A DNA stretch of 64,000 bases from JBFGJH01 sp041586155 (GCA_041586155.1 JBFHAT010000010.1:1-64000); one strand, 5' to 3'; positions 14,599 to 23,713 are shown, counted from the stretch's first letter. Notes: generated by a model from the sequence alone, not told the origin. Made by a program: numbers and translations.

Positions 14599-16500
14599 TC
14601 AGTTGGCGAGCTTGAAGTCGACCACGTTCACCAGGGGGCCGCCGATGTCGATGTCCGGCGCAGCAGCCGCTGCGGAGAGAAGCTCGTTGTTGTACACATA
14701 GAAGTCGGGCCGCTGCGTGATGGGGAACACGAACATTCCTCCATCGCCTGAGAGACCATCCAAGGTGGTCGCGGCGAGGTCAAGCTCGTTGTAGCAACGA
14801 TTCCGTTCGGCCTCGTCGATGGTGGCGTCGCACTCGTCGGCCCTGGCGTTGAAGTCACCGTTGACGTGGCCGTACGGCATGAACCCCGAGTCGCTGCGGT
14901 ATGCGTCGGACTGGGCGCCCGGCCACGGGCCGCCCACCCAGGCGAACTGGGTGATGTCCCAGACGGTCGAGTCGCCCTCGGCCCCACCAGACAGGGAAGC
15001 CGACAAGGCGGGCTCGGAAAACGGGCCTCGCGCAAAGTAATCCGATCCGGCGACGTTGTCGATCACGATGTCGAACCCCGCAGCGGCGAGCTGCTGCTGG
15101 ATGATCGTCTGCTGCAGTTCGCGGATGGGGTCCCCTCCGGTCGTGCCCACTCGCAACGACAAGGGTCCCCGATCGGGGTGGACCATGACCCCGGCGTCGC
15201 CGGGTTCATACCCTGCCTCCGTCAGCTTGGTCCGGGCTGCCTCGACGTTCGGCCCGGTGTAGTCGAGGCCGTGCGGCTCGTAGGCGGGCTGGGTGGGCAT
15301 GAAGTAACTGTTGTACAGGCCGTCCGCAGGAAGCGTGTCACCGAAGATGGGCCGATACAGGACCGACACGACCTGCTCCTTGTCGAGGGCGAAGGCCAGC
15401 GCCTCCCGCACCAGGGGATCCGCCAGGTGCGGGTTGAGGAGGTTCACCCCCCAGTGGTCGTAGGTGGCGCCGGGGGTGACCGCCACCGTGAACCGCTCGT
15501 TCTGGGAGAGCTCGTCATAGGGAAGCTGAGGTTGCCCGTACAGCACGTGCGCACCGCCATCCCGCATCGCGGCGAGACGGTCGGCGAGTCGCGGCTCGAA
15601 GTCGATGCGGACTGATTCGATGCAGGCCGCTCCTCGGTTGGCCGCGTCGGGGCTCACCGATCCGTGGTAGCCGGGATTGCGCTCCAGCTCGAGGTGGTCG
15701 CCGGGGTCGTAGGCGCCGAACGCGAGTGGCCCTGATGAAGGAAGCCGCTCACCCGCCGGATCGGTCCACGTCCGCATACCGACGTCGAGCTCGGCTGCGG
15801 CCTGGGGGGGATCGGCCGAAAAGCGATGGGCGGGAAACACGATGTCGAACGCGGAGAGCCAGCCGGGGTGAAACGCGGTCCACGTGATCTCGAACTCCGT
15901 CTCCGAGCGTACATCGAGCTCGGCGATGGATTCGTAGAGTTCGCGATCATCGGTCTGGTAGGGATGGCCCTCATCGGTGACGCCGTCGCCATTCGCATCG
16001 ATCGGGTTGCCCTGCCGGTCTGTCAAAGGGCCTATCGCCATGATCGCCTCGTAGGTGAATTCGACATCGCGCGCCGTGAGCGGCTGGCCATCGGACCAGA
16101 CCAACCCCGGACGGAGCTCGAACCGTGCGCGAACGGCTCCATCCTCCTGGTCGATCGATGGCAGCCTGTCGAGTAGCTCGGGTATGTACTCCAACCCGGT
16201 CGACACTCCGGTGAGGCCTTCCAACGCGCCCTGGGCAACCCAGCCTGTGACGGGCAGCACCGTTTGCGGATCGTGAGGGTGGAAGTCGATCGGCTCCTCT
16301 CCCGTCACCAGCACCAGCTGGCCTCCCACGCTTCCAGCGCAATACTCGTTGCCCATCGTCAGTGTGGTCGTTGTCGTGACAGGGGCGGTAGACGGCGCTG
16401 CGATGGTTGTGCTCGGAGGCGACGCCGTGCATGCCACGGCCACCACCGTCACCAGCACGACGGCGAAGTGCAGCCAGCTGCGGCTGGTTTGACGGGGCAC
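14599..16500 (-). CDS. Orphan family 5 solute-binding lipoprotein
   Basis: A 633-residue SBP_bac_5 protein. The GTG start at 16500 is fixed by AGGAGG four bases upstream; an ATG 20 codons earlier has no such site. A lipobox ends at Cys24 (VAVAC) and a Ser/Thr/Pro linker runs to about residue 48. The binding domain shows VWSDGQPLTARDVEFTYEAI and FALDKEQVVSVLYRP. No permease or ATPase is attached, and it reads toward tRNA-Pro 37 bases downstream. It may feed the neighbouring importer or one elsewhere. It is only distantly similar to the 12.3-14.0 kb protein. Confidence 0.92.
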   Translation of the reverse strand: MPRQTSRSWLHFAVVLVTVVAVACTASPPSTTIAAPSTAPVTTTTTLTMGNEYCAGSVGGQLVLVTGEEPIDFHPHDPQTVLPVTGWVAQGALEGLTGVSTGLEYIPELLDRLPSIDQEDGAVRARFELRPGLVWSDGQPLTARDVEFTYEAIMAIGPLTDRQGNPIDANGDGVTDEGHPYQTDDRELYESIAELDVRSETEFEITWTAFHPGWLSAFDIVFPAHRFSADPPQAAAELDVGMRTWTDPAGERLPSSGPLAFGAYDPGDHLELERNPGYHGSVSPDAANRGAACIESVRIDFEPRLADRLAAMRDGGAHVLYGQPQLPYDELSQNERFTVAVTPGATYDHWGVNLLNPHLADPLVREALAFALDKEQVVSVLYRPIFGDTLPADGLYNSYFMPTQPAYEPHGLDYTGPNVEAARTKLTEAGYEPGDAGVMVHPDRGPLSLRVGTTGGDPIRELQQTIIQQQLAAAGFDIVIDNVAGSDYFARGPFSEPALSASLSGGAEGDSTVWDITQFAWVGGPWPGAQSDAYRSDSGFMPYGHVNGDFNARADECDATIDEAERNRCYNELDLAATTLDGLSGDGGMFVFPITQRPDFYVYNNELLSAAAAAPDIDIGGPLVNVVDFKLAN

Positions 16501-16605
16501 GAATCCTCCTGCTGGCGACGACGCGGGACCGGCTCGCCGGGCCGAGACCTTAGTCGGCACAGTCTCAGCCGCCAGCGATCTCCCGCGTGCGGAGCCGGGG
16601 TTCGC

Positions 16606-16737
16606 TCATCCGGCCAGACGACCAAGAAGCCAGAGCAGGCCTTGTATGAGGCGCCAGCCGAGATAGATCACGGCGAGCACCACGATCAGCCAGAAGCCCC
16701 ACGGATGTGGCAGCTCTTCCGGTTCGTTTTCGTTCAT
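16606..16737 (-). CDS. Small single-TM protein coupled to der
   Basis: A 43-residue protein: an acidic N terminus (MNENEPEEL), then one transmembrane helix from about residue 13 to 33 (WGFWLIVVLAVIYLGWRLI), and a short Leu/Trp-rich tail. Its ATG overlaps the der stop (ATGA, 16734-16737), so it is almost certainly translated with der. I know no named family for it. Confidence 0.7.
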   Translation of the reverse strand: MNENEPEELPHPWGFWLIVVLAVIYLGWRLIQGLLWLLGRLAG

Positions 16738-18062
16738 CGTCGATCGCCGGGCTTGCGACGCTGCTTGCGGCGGGCCCGGATGTGGATCGGCGTGCCTTCG
16801 AAGTCGAATGTGTCGCGCAGCCGATTCTCCAGATAGCGGAGGTAGTCGTCCCCGAGCTCGCCGCCGGACACGAAGAGCACGATCGTCGGCGGGGCCGACC
16901 CGGCCTGGACGGCGTACTGCACCTTCGGGCGCCGCCCTTTGCGCACCGGTGGCGGGTGGGCACCCGTCCAGGCTCTGACGAGCCGGTTCAGCTCGCCAGT
17001 CGAGATCCGGCGATCGCGCGCATCGAGGACTCGCAACAGCGTCTTGGGGAGCCGGTGGAGCCGAGCGCCGGTCTTGGCCGAGATGCGGAGAACCGGGGCC
17101 CACGAGACGAACGACAGCCGGTCGGCGGCTGAATCCTCGGTCACTGCCCTCGCCTCCGCATCGGCCTCATCCCACTTGTTGAGCAGGACGATCAATCCGG
17201 CGCCCGCTTCGGCGACTTCTTCGGCCAGCCGCTGCTCTTGCTGGGTGACGCCCTCATTGGCGTCGACCATCAACAGCGCAACGTCGGCATCGGCGAGGAC
17301 CTTGCGGGCCCTGATGACGGCGAACGCCTCCGCTCGTTCGGTCACCTTCGGAGCCCGTCGAATTCCGGCGGTGTCGATGATCACGTACCGGTGACCGTCC
17401 AGCTCGACCTCGACGTCGATCGGGTCTCGCGTCGTCCCCGGGGTGGGCGAGACCAACACCCGCTCCTCGCCGGTGAGCTTGTTGAGCAGTGTCGATTTGC
17501 CGACGTTGGGACGACCGATGATCGCCAGTCGAGTGATCGACTGCTCTCGACCTGGCGCCTCGCCCGTGGGCAGCACATCGACAACCAGATCGAGGAGATC
17601 GCCCACTCCCCGACCGTGGAGCGCCGAAATCGCATGCGGCTCGCCGAGCCCCAACTTCCACCATTCCGCCAGCGAATCCTGCTGGCCATCGGAGTCCACC
17701 TTGTTGGCGGCGAGCACAACGTGTTCGGCATCCCTGACGATCTTGGCGATTCCCACGTCGTCGTCGGTGGGCGAGGTCGTCGCATCAACCACGAAGAGCA
17801 CCACGTCTGCCATCGCCGCTGCCGCCTCCGCCTGTGCACTGATGTCGGCGGTTAGCTGCTCGTCCGGCGTGACCTGCCAACCTCCCGTGTCGACGAGGAG
17901 GAAGTCGCGTCCAGCCCATTCGGCCCGGAACTCGCGGCGATCGCGCGTCACCCCCGGCATCTCCTCGACGACAGCAACCCGGCGCCCCACCACCCGATTG
18001 ACGAGCGTCGACTTCCCGATGTTGGGACGCCCGACGACGGCCACGACTGGAACCCGGCTCAT
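16734..18062 (-). CDS. der: Ribosome assembly GTPase Der (EngA)
   Basis: A 442-residue double GTPase needed for 50S ribosomal subunit assembly. The first G domain starts with GRPNIGKSTLVNR (about residue 9) and has DTGGW; the second has GRPNVGKSTLLNKL (about residue 179), DTAGIRR and NKWDEAD. The C-terminal KH-like domain (about 355-440) ends in a basic tail (RRKQRRKPGDRR region). It is divergent from ispH with 120 bases between start codons. Order der-cmk-rluB-scpBA matches other actinobacteria, with ispH inserted. Confidence 0.97.
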   Translation of the reverse strand: MSRVPVVAVVGRPNIGKSTLVNRVVGRRVAVVEEMPGVTRDRREFRAEWAGRDFLLVDTGGWQVTPDEQLTADISAQAEAAAAMADVVLFVVDATTSPTDDDVGIAKIVRDAEHVVLAANKVDSDGQQDSLAEWWKLGLGEPHAISALHGRGVGDLLDLVVDVLPTGEAPGREQSITRLAIIGRPNVGKSTLLNKLTGEERVLVSPTPGTTRDPIDVEVELDGHRYVIIDTAGIRRAPKVTERAEAFAVIRARKVLADADVALLMVDANEGVTQQEQRLAEEVAEAGAGLIVLLNKWDEADAEARAVTEDSAADRLSFVSWAPVLRISAKTGARLHRLPKTLLRVLDARDRRISTGELNRLVRAWTGAHPPPVRKGRRPKVQYAVQAGSAPPTIVLFVSGGELGDDYLRYLENRLRDTFDFEGTPIHIRARRKQRRKPGDRR

Positions 18063-18169
18063 AGCTGGTCAAGCGTAGTGCGGGGGGACGGCCGTCTCGT
18101 TCGGTGCCGTGCGGCTCCCTCGACTTCGGCGGGAGGCTTCCTCGACTTCGGACAGTTCTCGACGCGCCC

Positions 18170-18175
18170 TACCAT
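18170..18175 (+). promoter_or_regulatory. Putative -10 box of leaderless ispH promoter
   Basis: TACCAT lies seven bases before the ispH ATG, with a weak -35-like TTCGGA 17 bases further upstream (18147-18152). There is no ribosome binding site before the start codon. The 12-mer CCTCGACTTCGG occurs twice in this 120-base divergent region and may be a regulatory repeat. Confidence 0.4.
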
Positions 18176-18182
18176 GTTCGGC

Positions 18183-19226
18183 ATGGCTGAGAAGGTCCTG
18201 CTCGCCGAGCCGCGAGGATTCTGCGCCGGCGTCGAGATGGCCATCAAGGCGCTGACATGGATGGTGCGCATCTTCGACGCCCCGGTGTATTGCTACCACG
18301 ACATCGTGCACAATCGCTGGGTCGTCGAAGCGTTCGAGCGGTCTGGAGTGGTGTTCGTCGACTCGATCGAAGAGGTGCCAGACGGGGCTCCCGTGATGCT
18401 GTCGGCACACGGGTCGGCTCCTCGAGTCGTCGCCGACGCCCAGCGTGTCGCCGGCTTGGTCGTCGACGCGGTGTGTCCCCTCGTCACCAAGGTGCATCAC
18501 GAGGTCAAGACGATGGCCGACGCCGGCTACGACATCATCTACGTGGGACATGAGGGACACGATGAGGCCGTCGGCACGGTCGCCGAGGCTCCCAACCACA
18601 TCACGTTGGTCGAACCGGAGACCGGTCTGTCCGACTTCCATCCGCGCGATCCATCGAAGGTGGCGCTGCTCGCCCAGACGACACTCGGCATGTTCGAATG
18701 GCAGCAGGTGCTGGATGAGGCGAGCGAAGCGTTTCCGGCCCTCCGCACCGCCCGGAAGAGCGACCTGTGCTACGCAACGACCAACCGCCAGGAGGCAGTC
18801 GAGCAGCTCGCTTCGATCTGCGACCTGATCCTGGTCGTTGGAAGCGATTCTTCTTCCAACACTCGGGCGCTCGTGCGAGTTGCCCACGAGTTGGGGACCC
18901 TCGCCTACCGGATCGACGGTGCCACCGACATCGAGGACGGCTGGCTTACCGGTTCGACCACGGTCGGCGTAACGGCGGGGGCTTCGGCCCCCGACCATCT
19001 GGTGGCCGAGGTCATCGATCGCATCGACCCTTCTCAGGGTGTCGAACTGTTTCAGGTCACCACCGAAGGCGAGTATTTCCCGCTGCCCCCTCAGCTCCGT
19101 CAGCTTCTGGCCGCCCTGCAGGCAGTCGTCGAAGCCGGCTTCTGCGCGCGTCGACCCGGAGAGCCCGGACCCCTGCAAGAAGATCGGAGCTGGACGGCGA
19201 CCTCCGCCCTCGAGCTGATCAGCTGA
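18183..19226 (+). CDS. ispH: 4-hydroxy-3-methylbut-2-enyl diphosphate reductase
   Basis: A 347-residue Fe-S enzyme that performs the last step of the MEP isoprenoid pathway, giving IPP and DMAPP. The three cluster cysteines are Cys14 (EPRGFCAGV), Cys98 (DAVCPLV) and Cys196 (DLCYATTNRQ). The catalytic Glu-containing loop GHEGHDEAVGT is near residue 122. The last 35 residues are beyond the conserved core. ATG 18183 gives the standard N terminus; the frame continues upstream without coding character. It is one of the few plus-strand genes in this half and its 3' end overlaps the convergent aroA-cmk gene by eight bases. Confidence 0.95.
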   Translation: MAEKVLLAEPRGFCAGVEMAIKALTWMVRIFDAPVYCYHDIVHNRWVVEAFERSGVVFVDSIEEVPDGAPVMLSAHGSAPRVVADAQRVAGLVVDAVCPLVTKVHHEVKTMADAGYDIIYVGHEGHDEAVGTVAEAPNHITLVEPETGLSDFHPRDPSKVALLAQTTLGMFEWQQVLDEASEAFPALRTARKSDLCYATTNRQEAVEQLASICDLILVVGSDSSSNTRALVRVAHELGTLAYRIDGATDIEDGWLTGSTTVGVTAGASAPDHLVAEVIDRIDPSQGVELFQVTTEGEYFPLPPQLRQLLAALQAVVEAGFCARRPGEPGPLQEDRSWTATSALELIS

Positions 19227-21138
19227 ACCTGGCGGCGACCGCCTGAGCGGTCGCCGTGATGCGATCCACGACTTGTTCGATCGTGAGGTCGCTCGTGTCG
19301 ATCTCCCAGGCATCCGATGCCCGCTGGAGCGGCGATGCTGCCCTCTTCGAATCGGCTTGATCTCTCCTGCGCAGCCGGTCTGCCACGTCATCGATCGACC
19401 TGCCGACCTCCTGCGCTCGGCGTGCGGCGCGCACCTGTTCCGACGCGGTGAGGAACACCTTCACTGCCGCTTCCGGAAATACCACCGACCCAATGTCCCG
19501 ACCTTCGACGACTGCGCCGCCTGCTCCGGCGCCGACCCACTCCCGTTGCCGCTCGACCATCAGGGCTCTCACTGCGGGCACCGCCGACACTGCGGACGCG
19601 GCGGCCGTGACCGATGCAGATCGAATGTCGGTCGACACGTTGCGACCGTCGACGTACATGGTTCCGTTGTCGTAACGGAACTCGACGTCTCGGAGGTGGT
19701 CGGCAAGCGCCTGGAGATCGGCGGCGCCAGCGCGTTCCGCCACCAAAGTGGCCGCCCGGTAGAAGGCGCCGGTATCGAGGTGGCGCAGACCCAGACGCTC
19801 AGCCACCCGACGGCTCACCGTCGTCTTGCCTGAGCCCCCCGGCCCGTCGATGGCGACGACGAGGCGACGTTCTTCGACGAGCCGGGCAAAGTCGTCAAAG
19901 AACGTTGGCCACGTCTTGGCCACGCACCCTGCGTCACGGATGGTGACCCCGGGTACGGCCAATCCGATCACGCCGAAGGCCATGGCGATCCGATGATCGT
20001 CGTAGGTGTCGATGGCGGCGCCATGCACTTGTCCAGGTTCGATCCTGATGGAGTCTTCCCTCACCGACGCCGTCGCCCCCAGTTTGGCCAGCTCGGCAGC
20101 CAAAGCGGCGAGCCGGTCGCTCTCTTTGACTCGCAGGCTGGCCACGTTCTCGATGACGGTCGATCCGTCCGCCAGCGCGGCTGCTGCGGCCACGGCGAGC
20201 ACTGCGTCCGGGCTCTCGTTCATGTCGACCCTGACACCGGAGAGCAGCTCGGGCCCGCGCACCGTGATGCCGGACGGTCCGTCCAGCACGGTGCACCCCA
20301 TCTGCTCCAGCACTCGTAGCGCACCGATGTCGGCTTGCGTCGAGCTTCGACTGATCCCCTCCACCCGGATCGCCCCGCCGGTCACGGCCGCCGCCGCCCA
20401 CGGGTACATCGCCGCTGACGCATCGACTTCGACTGCCAAGCGGCTGGGTCGGTAAGGGCGCCGCTCGACGCGGATGGTGGTGTCCGATAGCTCGGTGGCG
20501 ACTCCGAATGCCGCCATCACCTCGGCGGTCGTCGTCAGGTAGGGCCGGGAGATCGCCCGGCCCCCGATGAGCTCGATGGTCACGGGCTCGTCGGCGTAGG
20601 GCGCAATCAGCATGACCGCCGACACGAACTGACTCGACGCACGTCCGTCTACGGCGATGACGCCTCCCGCGATCGATCCGCTTCCCGTCACCTGTACCGG
20701 CGGTGTCTCATCCGGTGATGCTTGGAGGTCTACCCCCATGCGACCGAGCGCCTCGACCAGATGCCCGATCGGTCGCAGCCGCATTCGCGGGCTCCCATCG
20801 ACGGTGACCGGGCCGTCGACCAGCGCCGCCAGTGCAGTGACGAACCGGGCGGTGGTTCCCGACCCCCGTACGTCGACACCACCGTCCGCAGGAGGACTCA
20901 GCACGGAACGCCCGCCGTGGATCGTCCAACTGCCCTCGCTCCGCTCGATGCGCACGCCCATGCTGATCAGCGCTTCGGCCATTGCGTCGGTGTCGTCGGA
21001 CCTCAGCGGATCCTGCAACACCGACACTCCTTCGGCCAGCGCCGCCACGAGCAGCGCCCGGTTCGTGATGCTCTTCGAGCCAGGCGGCCGCATCGATCCG
21101 AAGAGTGGCCCTCGCGGCTTCATCCGACGGTCGCTCAT
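19219..21138 (-). CDS. aroA-cmk: AroA-Cmk fusion: EPSP synthase and cytidylate kinase
   Basis: A 639-residue fusion with no internal stop. Residues 1-424 are 3-phosphoshikimate 1-carboxyvinyltransferase of the shikimate pathway (PPGSKSITNRALL at 18-30, GSGTTARFVTAL, and the late DDHRIAMAFGVIGL). Residues 425-639 are CMP/dCMP kinase (Walker A DGPGGSGKTTVSR, DTGAFYRAATL, VEGRDIGSVVFP, RRRDQADSKRAASPL). Both halves keep full-length catalytic motifs. There is no ATG or GTG at the junction, so two separate proteins are unlikely. ATG 21138 overlaps the rluB stop (ATGA). In mycobacteria cmk alone occupies this position. Confidence 0.95.
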   Translation of the reverse strand: MSDRRMKPRGPLFGSMRPPGSKSITNRALLVAALAEGVSVLQDPLRSDDTDAMAEALISMGVRIERSEGSWTIHGGRSVLSPPADGGVDVRGSGTTARFVTALAALVDGPVTVDGSPRMRLRPIGHLVEALGRMGVDLQASPDETPPVQVTGSGSIAGGVIAVDGRASSQFVSAVMLIAPYADEPVTIELIGGRAISRPYLTTTAEVMAAFGVATELSDTTIRVERRPYRPSRLAVEVDASAAMYPWAAAAVTGGAIRVEGISRSSTQADIGALRVLEQMGCTVLDGPSGITVRGPELLSGVRVDMNESPDAVLAVAAAAALADGSTVIENVASLRVKESDRLAALAAELAKLGATASVREDSIRIEPGQVHGAAIDTYDDHRIAMAFGVIGLAVPGVTIRDAGCVAKTWPTFFDDFARLVEERRLVVAIDGPGGSGKTTVSRRVAERLGLRHLDTGAFYRAATLVAERAGAADLQALADHLRDVEFRYDNGTMYVDGRNVSTDIRSASVTAAASAVSAVPAVRALMVERQREWVGAGAGGAVVEGRDIGSVVFPEAAVKVFLTASEQVRAARRAQEVGRSIDDVADRLRRRDQADSKRAASPLQRASDAWEIDTSDLTIEQVVDRITATAQAVAARFS

Positions 21139-21860
21139 CGTGGCGGTTCGGTCGCCGAGTAGAGCGTCCGGACCTCGGCGGGAGTGAGCGCCCTGTACTC
21201 CCCCGCCTCCAAGTCGGGGTCGGTGAGCGGGCCGATCGCATTCCGAAAGAGGTGGGTCACCGGATGTCCGACTGCCTCGCACAAGCGCCGCACTTCGCGG
21301 TTGCGGCCCTCGGTCATCGTGATCTCCAGCAGCGTCGCGTCCCCCGACCGGTCAACGATACGGGCAGCCGCCGCCCGCGCCGGGCCATCTTCCAGGTCCA
21401 CACCAGCCCGGAGTCTCCCGAGGGCGCCTGAAGACACAAGACCCTCTACCAGGACCGAGTAGACCTTCTCCACGCCGTAGCGGGGGTGAGTGAGGCGCAG
21501 GGTCAGATCGCCGTCGTTGGTGAGGATCAGCAACCCGGCTGAGTCCCGGTCGAGGCGCCCCACCGGGTACACCCGGGGTTCGGCAGGGACCAAGTCGACG
21601 ACTGAGTGTCTGCCCGCTTCGTCCGCAGCGGTGCTGACGACTCCTTTGGGCTTGTTGAGCAGGTAGTACACGAGACCCGGGCGGACCGGAAGGGGCACTC
21701 CATCGACCGCGACGGACGCGCGGCCGGGATCCACCCTTTCTCCCATGCGGGCCGGGCGCCCGTCGATCGTGACACGGCCTTGCTCGATGAGGCGTTCTGC
21801 CCGGCGCCGGGAGCCCACCCCGTGGTGCGCCAGCAACTTATTGATCCGGACCGGTTCCAT
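21135..21860 (-). CDS. rluB: Ribosomal large subunit pseudouridine synthase B family
   Basis: A 241-residue RsuA/RluB-type pseudouridine synthase. An S4 domain covers residues 1-60 (RINKLLAHHGVGSRRRAERLI). The catalytic domain follows, with the essential Asp in VGRLDRDSAGLLILTNDGDL and the family motifs NKPKGVVST and EGRNREVRRLCEAVGHPV. It modifies 23S rRNA. ATG 21860 is inside the scpB 3' end (23-base overlap); the long in-frame upstream extension is scpB read in another frame. The same scpB-rluB-cmk order is found in mycobacteria. Confidence 0.93.
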   Translation of the reverse strand: MEPVRINKLLAHHGVGSRRRAERLIEQGRVTIDGRPARMGERVDPGRASVAVDGVPLPVRPGLVYYLLNKPKGVVSTAADEAGRHSVVDLVPAEPRVYPVGRLDRDSAGLLILTNDGDLTLRLTHPRYGVEKVYSVLVEGLVSSGALGRLRAGVDLEDGPARAAAARIVDRSGDATLLEITMTEGRNREVRRLCEAVGHPVTHLFRNAIGPLTDPDLEAGEYRALTPAEVRTLYSATEPPR

Positions 21861-22413
21861 CGGGGCGGAACGTCTCCTCGAACGTCTCGACGACCGTTGC
21901 CGGGGGGACATGATCGGCCAGCGGAGGAAGTTCGGAGAGCTGTTGGACGCCGATCTTCTCGAGGAAGAGTTGGGTGGTTCCGTACACCGCCGGGTTTCCG
22001 GGCAAAGGCAGACGTTCCAATTCCCGCACGAGCCCCCGTCGCTCCAGCGTGCGCAAGCTGGAGTCGGAGTCGACGCCCCTGATCTCTGAGACCTGCGCAC
22101 GAGACACCGGCTGCTTGTAAGCCACCACGGCCAGCGTCTCCAACGCCGCGCCGGTCAGCGTGGCCGCCGAGGGCGTGGATGCGAAACGTTCGAGGTACGG
22201 ATACGAAGAAGGGTGGGCGTAGAGACGCCATCCACCGGCCACATTCTGGAGCACCACTCCACGCTCCCCTGCCGCCGATTCCTCGGCGAGCTCCTCGAGC
22301 AATGTGGTCACGTCCTTGGTCGGCATCTCCAGCACCTCGGCGAGCTCCTTGGCCGGCACCGGGCGCTCGGCGACGAAGAGGATTGCTTCCAGCACGGCTC
22401 TTGGTTCCATCAT
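21838..22413 (-). CDS. scpB: Segregation and condensation protein B
   Basis: A 191-residue kleisin-associated winged-helix protein. It forms the SMC-ScpA-ScpB condensin with ScpA. Recognisable segments include VLEAILFVAERPV at the N terminus, TGAALETLAVVAYKQPVSRAQVSEIRGVDSD in the middle (second winged helix), and GRPAVYGTT-like LPGNPAVYGTTQLFLEKIGV. Two adjacent ATGs (22413 and 22410) are possible; the first shares one base with the scpA TGA (TGATG). Confidence 0.93.
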   Translation of the reverse strand: MMEPRAVLEAILFVAERPVPAKELAEVLEMPTKDVTTLLEELAEESAAGERGVVLQNVAGGWRLYAHPSSYPYLERFASTPSAATLTGAALETLAVVAYKQPVSRAQVSEIRGVDSDSSLRTLERRGLVRELERLPLPGNPAVYGTTQLFLEKIGVQQLSELPPLADHVPPATVVETFEETFRPDGTGPDQ

Positions 22414-23171
22414 CAACCCCATTCGCTCCGTAGCGCACCATCGCCGGTCACATGAGCGATCTGAATGGCGGCACCCCAGTCTTCCTGTGCCACCCGCACC
22501 ATGCCCCAACGAGCCAGCTCGAGAAGCGCCAAGAAGTAGGCGACCACCTCGACCCTGCGGGTGCAGTGCGCCACGACTTCGTCAAACGTCGTTTCTGCGA
22601 GCGCTTCGACCTTCGTCTGCAGGTCATGGATGGCATCGTCGACTGACGGGAGATCGAGCTCGAGATGATCGAGATCGGGCTCGGCAGCGGCTCGGGCCAG
22701 GACCCGGGCCGCCGTTGCCGCCAGCTCGGGGGAGCCGGCGCCTATGACCACATCAGGTGTTCGGTCATCCAGCATCCCCGGCTCGAAGCCGACGCTTCGC
22801 CCCACGAATCGGGCGTGCTCCTGCAGCCTGTACTTGAGGACGGCCGCGACGTCCTTGAACGTCACACACGCCAGCAGGCGGGCCAAGAGGCGGTCTCGCT
22901 CCTCCATCAGCGCCAGCTCCTCATCGATGTCGACGCCGGCATCGTCCGGGAGCAGGTGACGCGCCTTGAGCTGAATCAGCGTGGCAGCGATGAGGAGGAA
23001 CTCGCTGGCGATCTCCAAGTCCATGTCTCGCATCTCGTCGATGAAGGTCAAATACTCCGAGACGACCTCCAGCAGCGACACTTCGGAAATGTCCACCTGG
23101 TGGCGGGTGATGAGTTGCAGAAGGAGGTCGAGCGGGCCCTCGAAGACCGCTGTCTTCACTTCAAACGCCAT
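22413..23171 (-). CDS. scpA: Segregation and condensation protein A (kleisin)
   Basis: A 252-residue kleisin that bridges SMC head domains. The N-terminal signature FEGPLDLLLQLITRHQVDI (residues 9-28) and the helix EFLLIAATLIQLKARHLLP are diagnostic; the C-terminal winged helix includes VAYFLALLELARWGMVRV. In mycobacteria a parA-like gene precedes scpA; here an HD-domain gene and a DksA/TraR gene take that place, 26 bases upstream. Confidence 0.94.
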   Translation of the reverse strand: MAFEVKTAVFEGPLDLLLQLITRHQVDISEVSLLEVVSEYLTFIDEMRDMDLEIASEFLLIAATLIQLKARHLLPDDAGVDIDEELALMEERDRLLARLLACVTFKDVAAVLKYRLQEHARFVGRSVGFEPGMLDDRTPDVVIGAGSPELAATAARVLARAAAEPDLDHLELDLPSVDDAIHDLQTKVEALAETTFDEVVAHCTRRVEVVAYFLALLELARWGMVRVAQEDWGAAIQIAHVTGDGALRSEWG

Positions 23172-23197
23172 CGTCGGTCTCCGGCCGTGCTCAGCGG

Positions 23198-23713
23198 TCA
23201 GTATCGATGATCGACGCCGACCAGAACGTCCCAGTCGGCGACCGTAATGTCGGGAGGTCGCCCGCTGTGGTGATGTCTGGTGAACGACACCACGAGTGGG
23301 TGGGCTCCCGCGGCCTCCAACTCATCGGCGCCTCTTGCGCCGTGGGCAGTGTAGGCCTCCATTCTCCGGCCACCGGGGATCCCAACGGAGTGAGCGACGG
23401 TGGCCAGGGTCCGGCCGATGGGACCCAGCGCGGCATGCCGCTTGCCAACGTCGTGGAGGAGTGCGGCCTGGACGACCTCAGGCGGTCGGCCCAACCCGAA
23501 CACATGGCGGGCTCCGTCGTATGCGTGCCGTTGGTCTCCGATCGACTGTTCCCAGAACATATCTCGCAGTGCCGGGTTTGCCAACCAGCGGTCCACGTTG
23601 GACCGTTCCCCCTCGGTGAGCTCGGCCGCGCCCGCCACGGCGAAGAACCTTCGGACGAGATGGGCGAGATGCGTTGGCAGCGCTACGAGGCTTTCATCTT
23701 GCAGCTGACGCAC
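23198..23713 (-). CDS. HD-domain phosphohydrolase-like protein
   Basis: A protein of about 171 residues with an HD metal-binding core: DQRHAYDGARHV supplies the first His, ALLHDVGKRHA the HD pair, and AYTAHGARGADELE plus FTRHHHSGRP further ligands. Such proteins hydrolyse phosphate esters, often of nucleotides, but the substrate is unknown. The N terminus is uncertain: GTG at 23713 overlaps the upstream DksA-type gene by 31 bases and has no clear ribosome binding site; a later GTG at 23638 would still keep the HD core. Confidence 0.75.
   Translation of the reverse strand: MRQLQDESLVALPTHLAHLVRRFFAVAGAAELTEGERSNVDRWLANPALRDMFWEQSIGDQRHAYDGARHVFGLGRPPEVVQAALLHDVGKRHAALGPIGRTLATVAHSVGIPGGRRMEAYTAHGARGADELEAAGAHPLVVSFTRHHHSGRPPDITVADWDVLVGVDHRY

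Noticed and set aside
14218..14751. Plus-strand frame with a Cys/His-rich stretch (CETCGHCSHHCHHDH)
   Set aside because: The stretch looks metal-binding, but the frame crosses the hairpins, tRNA-Pro and the end of the orphan binding-protein gene in the wrong direction, and third-position GC is not coding-like.
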